The notes under the pieces are model-generated. The model ran no database searches. It saw only the letters and a list, made by a program, of their open reading frames with translations, and was not told the DNA's origin. Below, in pieces: positions 61,857 through 64,000 of a stretch of 64,000 nt of DNA. Every line of letters starts with the position of its first letter. Position 1 is the first letter of the stretch. Made by a program: the position numbers and the translations under genes. The stretch is from Shouchella xiaoxiensis (GTDB lineage: Bacteria > Bacillota > Bacilli > Bacillales > Bacillaceae_D), in the NCBI RefSeq assembly GCF_016907895.1, contig NZ_JAFBCV010000004.1, positions 245,467 through 309,466 of the forward strand, given 5' to 3'.

Positions 61857-62639
61857 ATGCTTACTATAAAAAATGAGTACATAGAAAATATACCGTTACT
61901 ACTTGTAGAAGAAGAGGATTCTATCAGAGAAAAGCCTATTTTCTTTTTCTTACACGGTATTACAAGTGCAAAAGAACATAATTTACATATTGCCTATACA
62001 ATTGCCCAAAAAGGTTTTCGTGTTATTTTACCGGATGCGCTTCATCACGGTGAAAGAGAAACAACTGATTCTGAGCGAATGCGCTATCGGTTATTTTGGA
62101 AAATTATTCTCCAATCGATAGAAGAATTTCCTTTGCTTGTTGAAGGTCTCGCAAAAAAAGGTCTTGCTTCGAAAGAAAACATTGCAATCGGTGGAACATC
62201 GATGGGAGCCATTACGACATTTGGGGCTTTAGCTACGTATAAATGGATTAAAAGTGCAGTCGCCTTTATGGGGGCACCTCAATATGACCAATTTGCAAAA
62301 CAAATGTTTCAAGTTGCAGATGAAAGTGGTATGGATATAAAAGAAGGTGAAAAAGAAGCAATTCTTGCTAAAATAGAACCGTATGATTTATCAAGTCACT
62401 TAGAGTTGCTCAACAATCGACCACTTTTTATATGGCATGGAAAAGAGGATAAAACCGTTCCTTTTGCCTATAGTCTCGCATTTACGAAACAATTACAAGA
62501 AAGTAGTACGTTTAACAGTAACCATCTTACTTTTTATGCTGAAGATGGGGTTGATCACAAAATATCAAGAAAGGCAATGCTTGAAGCTGGAACATGGATC
62601 TCTGAAGTGATGATCGAAAATAAGCATGCGATCTATTAA
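61857..62639 (+). CDS. yitV: YitV-like alpha/beta hydrolase (esterase)
   Basis: A 260-residue alpha/beta hydrolase closely resembling B. subtilis YitV: LHGITSAKEHNLHIAY near 34, the nucleophile in GGTSMGAIT near 110, and the catalytic His in GVDHKISRKA near the C-terminus. Substrate unknown. ATG 61857 follows GAAGGAGTGG; a longer frame from 61755 would start inside the preceding gene and cross its terminator, so it is rejected. The next gene resembles YitT; yitT and yitV are also neighbours in B. subtilis. Confidence 0.92.
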   Translation: MLTIKNEYIENIPLLLVEEEDSIREKPIFFFLHGITSAKEHNLHIAYTIAQKGFRVILPDALHHGERETTDSERMRYRLFWKIILQSIEEFPLLVEGLAKKGLASKENIAIGGTSMGAITTFGALATYKWIKSAVAFMGAPQYDQFAKQMFQVADESGMDIKEGEKEAILAKIEPYDLSSHLELLNNRPLFIWHGKEDKTVPFAYSLAFTKQLQESSTFNSNHLTFYAEDGVDHKISRKAMLEAGTWISEVMIENKHAIY

Positions 62640-62643
62640 CTAA

Positions 62644-63465
62644 ATGAGAAGAGAATTAGGAAAAATAGTCATCGTTATTGTTGGTTCTTTACTTTTAGCT
62701 GTTGCCTTGAATTTGTTTTTAATTCCAGCAGACGTTTTTGCTAGCGGATTTACGGGGGTAGCTCAACTGCTTTCTTTCGTGCTACCACTTTCACCAGGTA
62801 TTTTGCTGTTATTATTAAATATACCAGTAGCTATTCTAGGTTGGTTAAAAGTAGGTAAAAGTTTTACAATCTACAGTTTTGCAAGCGTTGTGTTAACAAC
62901 AATTTTCTTAGAGGTTATTCCTGTACATGCTTTTTCTGAAGATATTATGCTCAACGCTGTGTTTGGTGGAGTTATTGTCGCTGCTGGTGCTGGCTTGCTG
63001 CTGAAATGGGGCGCTTCCTCTGGCGGGCTTGATATCATTGTTTTAGTACTAGCAAGAGTAACAGATAGACCTGTAGGTAGCTTATTTTTTATTATGAATT
63101 CTGTCATTGTTGTCGTATCTGGACTGATGCTTGATCCGGAAAAAGCGCTATTTACGCTCATTTCAATCTATGTTACATCGCGCTTTATCGATGCGATTCA
63201 TACTCGATATGTGAAGCTCACAGCAATGATTGTAACGAAAAATGCAGATCTAGTGAACAAGGCGATTCACGAACGATTAACGCGAGGAATTACGCGAATT
63301 CCTGCAAAAGGTGGATACACGTCTGAAGAAAAAGAGATGCTTGTTATCGTCATTACTCGTTATGAATTATATGACTTAAAGAATATTATTGAAGAAGTAG
63401 ATCCAGCTGCATTTACAAATATTGTTGAGACAGCTAGTATTTTCGGTCTGTTTCGAAAAGATTAA
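62644..63465 (+). CDS. yitT: YitT-family membrane protein
   Basis: A 273-residue protein with five membrane helices (about 6-28, 36-56, 58-78, 100-118, 145-165) of the DUF161 family and a C-terminal cytoplasmic DUF2179 domain (about 195-273, RGITRIPAKGGYTSEEKEMLVIVI). Function unknown, possibly transport or signalling. It starts four bases after yitV without a clear ribosome-binding site, so it is probably coupled. The YitT/YitV neighbourhood is the basis for the symbol; other paralogues such as YvjA are possible. Confidence 0.85.
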   Translation: MRRELGKIVIVIVGSLLLAVALNLFLIPADVFASGFTGVAQLLSFVLPLSPGILLLLLNIPVAILGWLKVGKSFTIYSFASVVLTTIFLEVIPVHAFSEDIMLNAVFGGVIVAAGAGLLLKWGASSGGLDIIVLVLARVTDRPVGSLFFIMNSVIVVVSGLMLDPEKALFTLISIYVTSRFIDAIHTRYVKLTAMIVTKNADLVNKAIHERLTRGITRIPAKGGYTSEEKEMLVIVITRYELYDLKNIIEEVDPAAFTNIVETASIFGLFRKD

Positions 63466-63477
63466 GGAGGGGATTTC

Positions 63478-63981
63478 ATGAAGGCGTGGAAATTATATGT
63501 AGCTAGTCTTTTTCTATTCACGCTTGTGGCCTGTGGTGGTCAACCAGAAGATGAAGAAGACCCTAATATTCCTACAGGAGGAGATTCAACGGTGGAGGAA
63601 CCTTGGCTATTTAATGTTGATTATCAGATCGTTGATGATCATCTAAATGTCGATATGTATGTTGAAAACAATACAGATGATGTCCAAACCCTTGTATTCA
63701 CATCTGGGCAAATGTTTGAAATTACGCTTGTTAATTCTGAAGATGAAGAGGTATACAGATTTTCTGACGATCAAATGTTTACACAAAGTATTCAAGAACG
63801 AAATTATGAGGCAGGAGAAACGGCAGACTTTCGTGAATCAATACCTTTAGAGAACATTGCAGCAGGAACATATATGATGACTGTAGAACTAACGGTTTCT
63901 GAAGAAACGAAGAATGTATCAGATAATCCAAGTGCGTTTACTCAATCCGTTGAAGTTGAAATTAGTCAAACTGAAGAATAA
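63478..63981 (+). CDS. BsuPI-domain lipoprotein
   Basis: A 167-residue lipoprotein. The signal peptide ends in FTLVACGG, with the lipidated Cys19 after a TLVA lipobox. The acidic linker is followed by a BsuPI (intracellular proteinase inhibitor)-like beta domain (about 42-165), with VENNTDDVQTLVFTSGQMFEI and VYRFSDDQMFTQS. Whether it inhibits a protease is not known. TAAGGAGGGG precedes the ATG. A hairpin begins at the window edge (GTAGC, 63987) and is cut off. Confidence 0.82.
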   Translation: MKAWKLYVASLFLFTLVACGGQPEDEEDPNIPTGGDSTVEEPWLFNVDYQIVDDHLNVDMYVENNTDDVQTLVFTSGQMFEITLVNSEDEEVYRFSDDQMFTQSIQERNYEAGETADFRESIPLENIAAGTYMMTVELTVSEETKNVSDNPSAFTQSVEVEISQTEE

Positions 63982-64000
63982 AAAGGTAGCGTTTAGCTAC

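Noticed and set aside
1..64000. CRISPR arrays, insertion sequences, prophage, tRNA or rRNA genes
   Set aside because: No repeated direct-repeat/spacer pattern, transposase, terminal inverted repeats, phage structural genes or tRNA cloverleaf was seen. The inverted repeats present are explained as terminators or operators.

Overview
This window is a chromosomal segment from a low-to-mid G+C, endospore-forming Bacillaceae. The evidence is the tig-clpX-lonB-lonA-ysxC, hemACDBL, valS-folC-comC-spoIIB, maf-radC-mreBCD-minCD, spoIVFAB and rplU-prp-rpmA gene order, sporulation genes (spoVID, ysxE, spoIIB, spoIVFA/B, lonB), a T-box on valS, and promoters that look like sigma-A, B, D, E and F. An RNase E/G homologue, phoU after pst, and gene content differing from Bacillus subtilis point to the alkaliphilic Bacillus group (Alkalihalobacillus, Shouchella and relatives). 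That placement is inference, not demonstrated.

Layout. 1-8.3 kb: chaperone and AAA+ protease cluster (end of a YsoA-like TPR protein, trigger factor, ClpX, LonB, LonA) and GTPase YsxC. 8.3-13.9 kb: haem pathway from glutamyl-tRNA to uroporphyrinogen III (hemA, C, D, B, L), with hemX missing from its usual place. 14-18 kb: spore-coat genes spoVID and ysxE with an unfamiliar gene between them. 18.2-24.4 kb: T-box-controlled valS, folC, comC, spoIIB. 24.5-32.1 kb: a YuxL-type peptidase, then maf, radC, mreBCD and minCD (cell shape and division-site selection). 32.2-34.9 kb: an insertion relative to B. subtilis carrying a PfpI-family stress protein, a degenerate MoaC-like protein, BioY with a BirA operator, and an aldo/keto reductase. 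35-39.2 kb: spoIVFA/B (pro-sigma-K processing), RNase G, L21-Prp-L27. At this point B. subtilis has spo0B-obg; here there is an abrB gene with Spo0A-box-like sites and then an accessory block (39.4-47 kb) of amidohydrolase, DUF4385, FAD oxidoreductase, class-I amidotransferase, amidase, DinB protein and a Rap-Phr cassette. 47.2-52.5 kb: complete Pho-regulated pstS-C-A-B-B-phoU operon. 52.5-55.4 kb: a YisL-like membrane protein and a cheA-cheW pair behind a sigma-D promoter. 55.4-64 kb: asnB, an IDEAL-domain protein, a DDAH-like amidinotransferase, an orphan carboxyltransferase, a rhodanese, small membrane proteins, YitV esterase, a YitT-family protein and a BsuPI-domain lipoprotein.

Most of the window is ordinary core genome. 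I found no convincing new multi-gene system. The observations most worth checking are: a rap gene whose only ribosome-bound start is one base out of frame with the Rap body; a MoaC paralogue lacking the catalytic His and Lys; a kinase-like protein inserted between spoVID and ysxE; loss of hemX; a sigma-D promoter for cheAW that starts inside the upstream terminator; an mreB start whose only good Shine-Dalgarno is about 60 nt away across an inverted repeat; and an inverted repeat spanning the rng promoter and ribosome-binding site. No tRNA or rRNA genes, CRISPR arrays, insertion sequences or prophage were seen.
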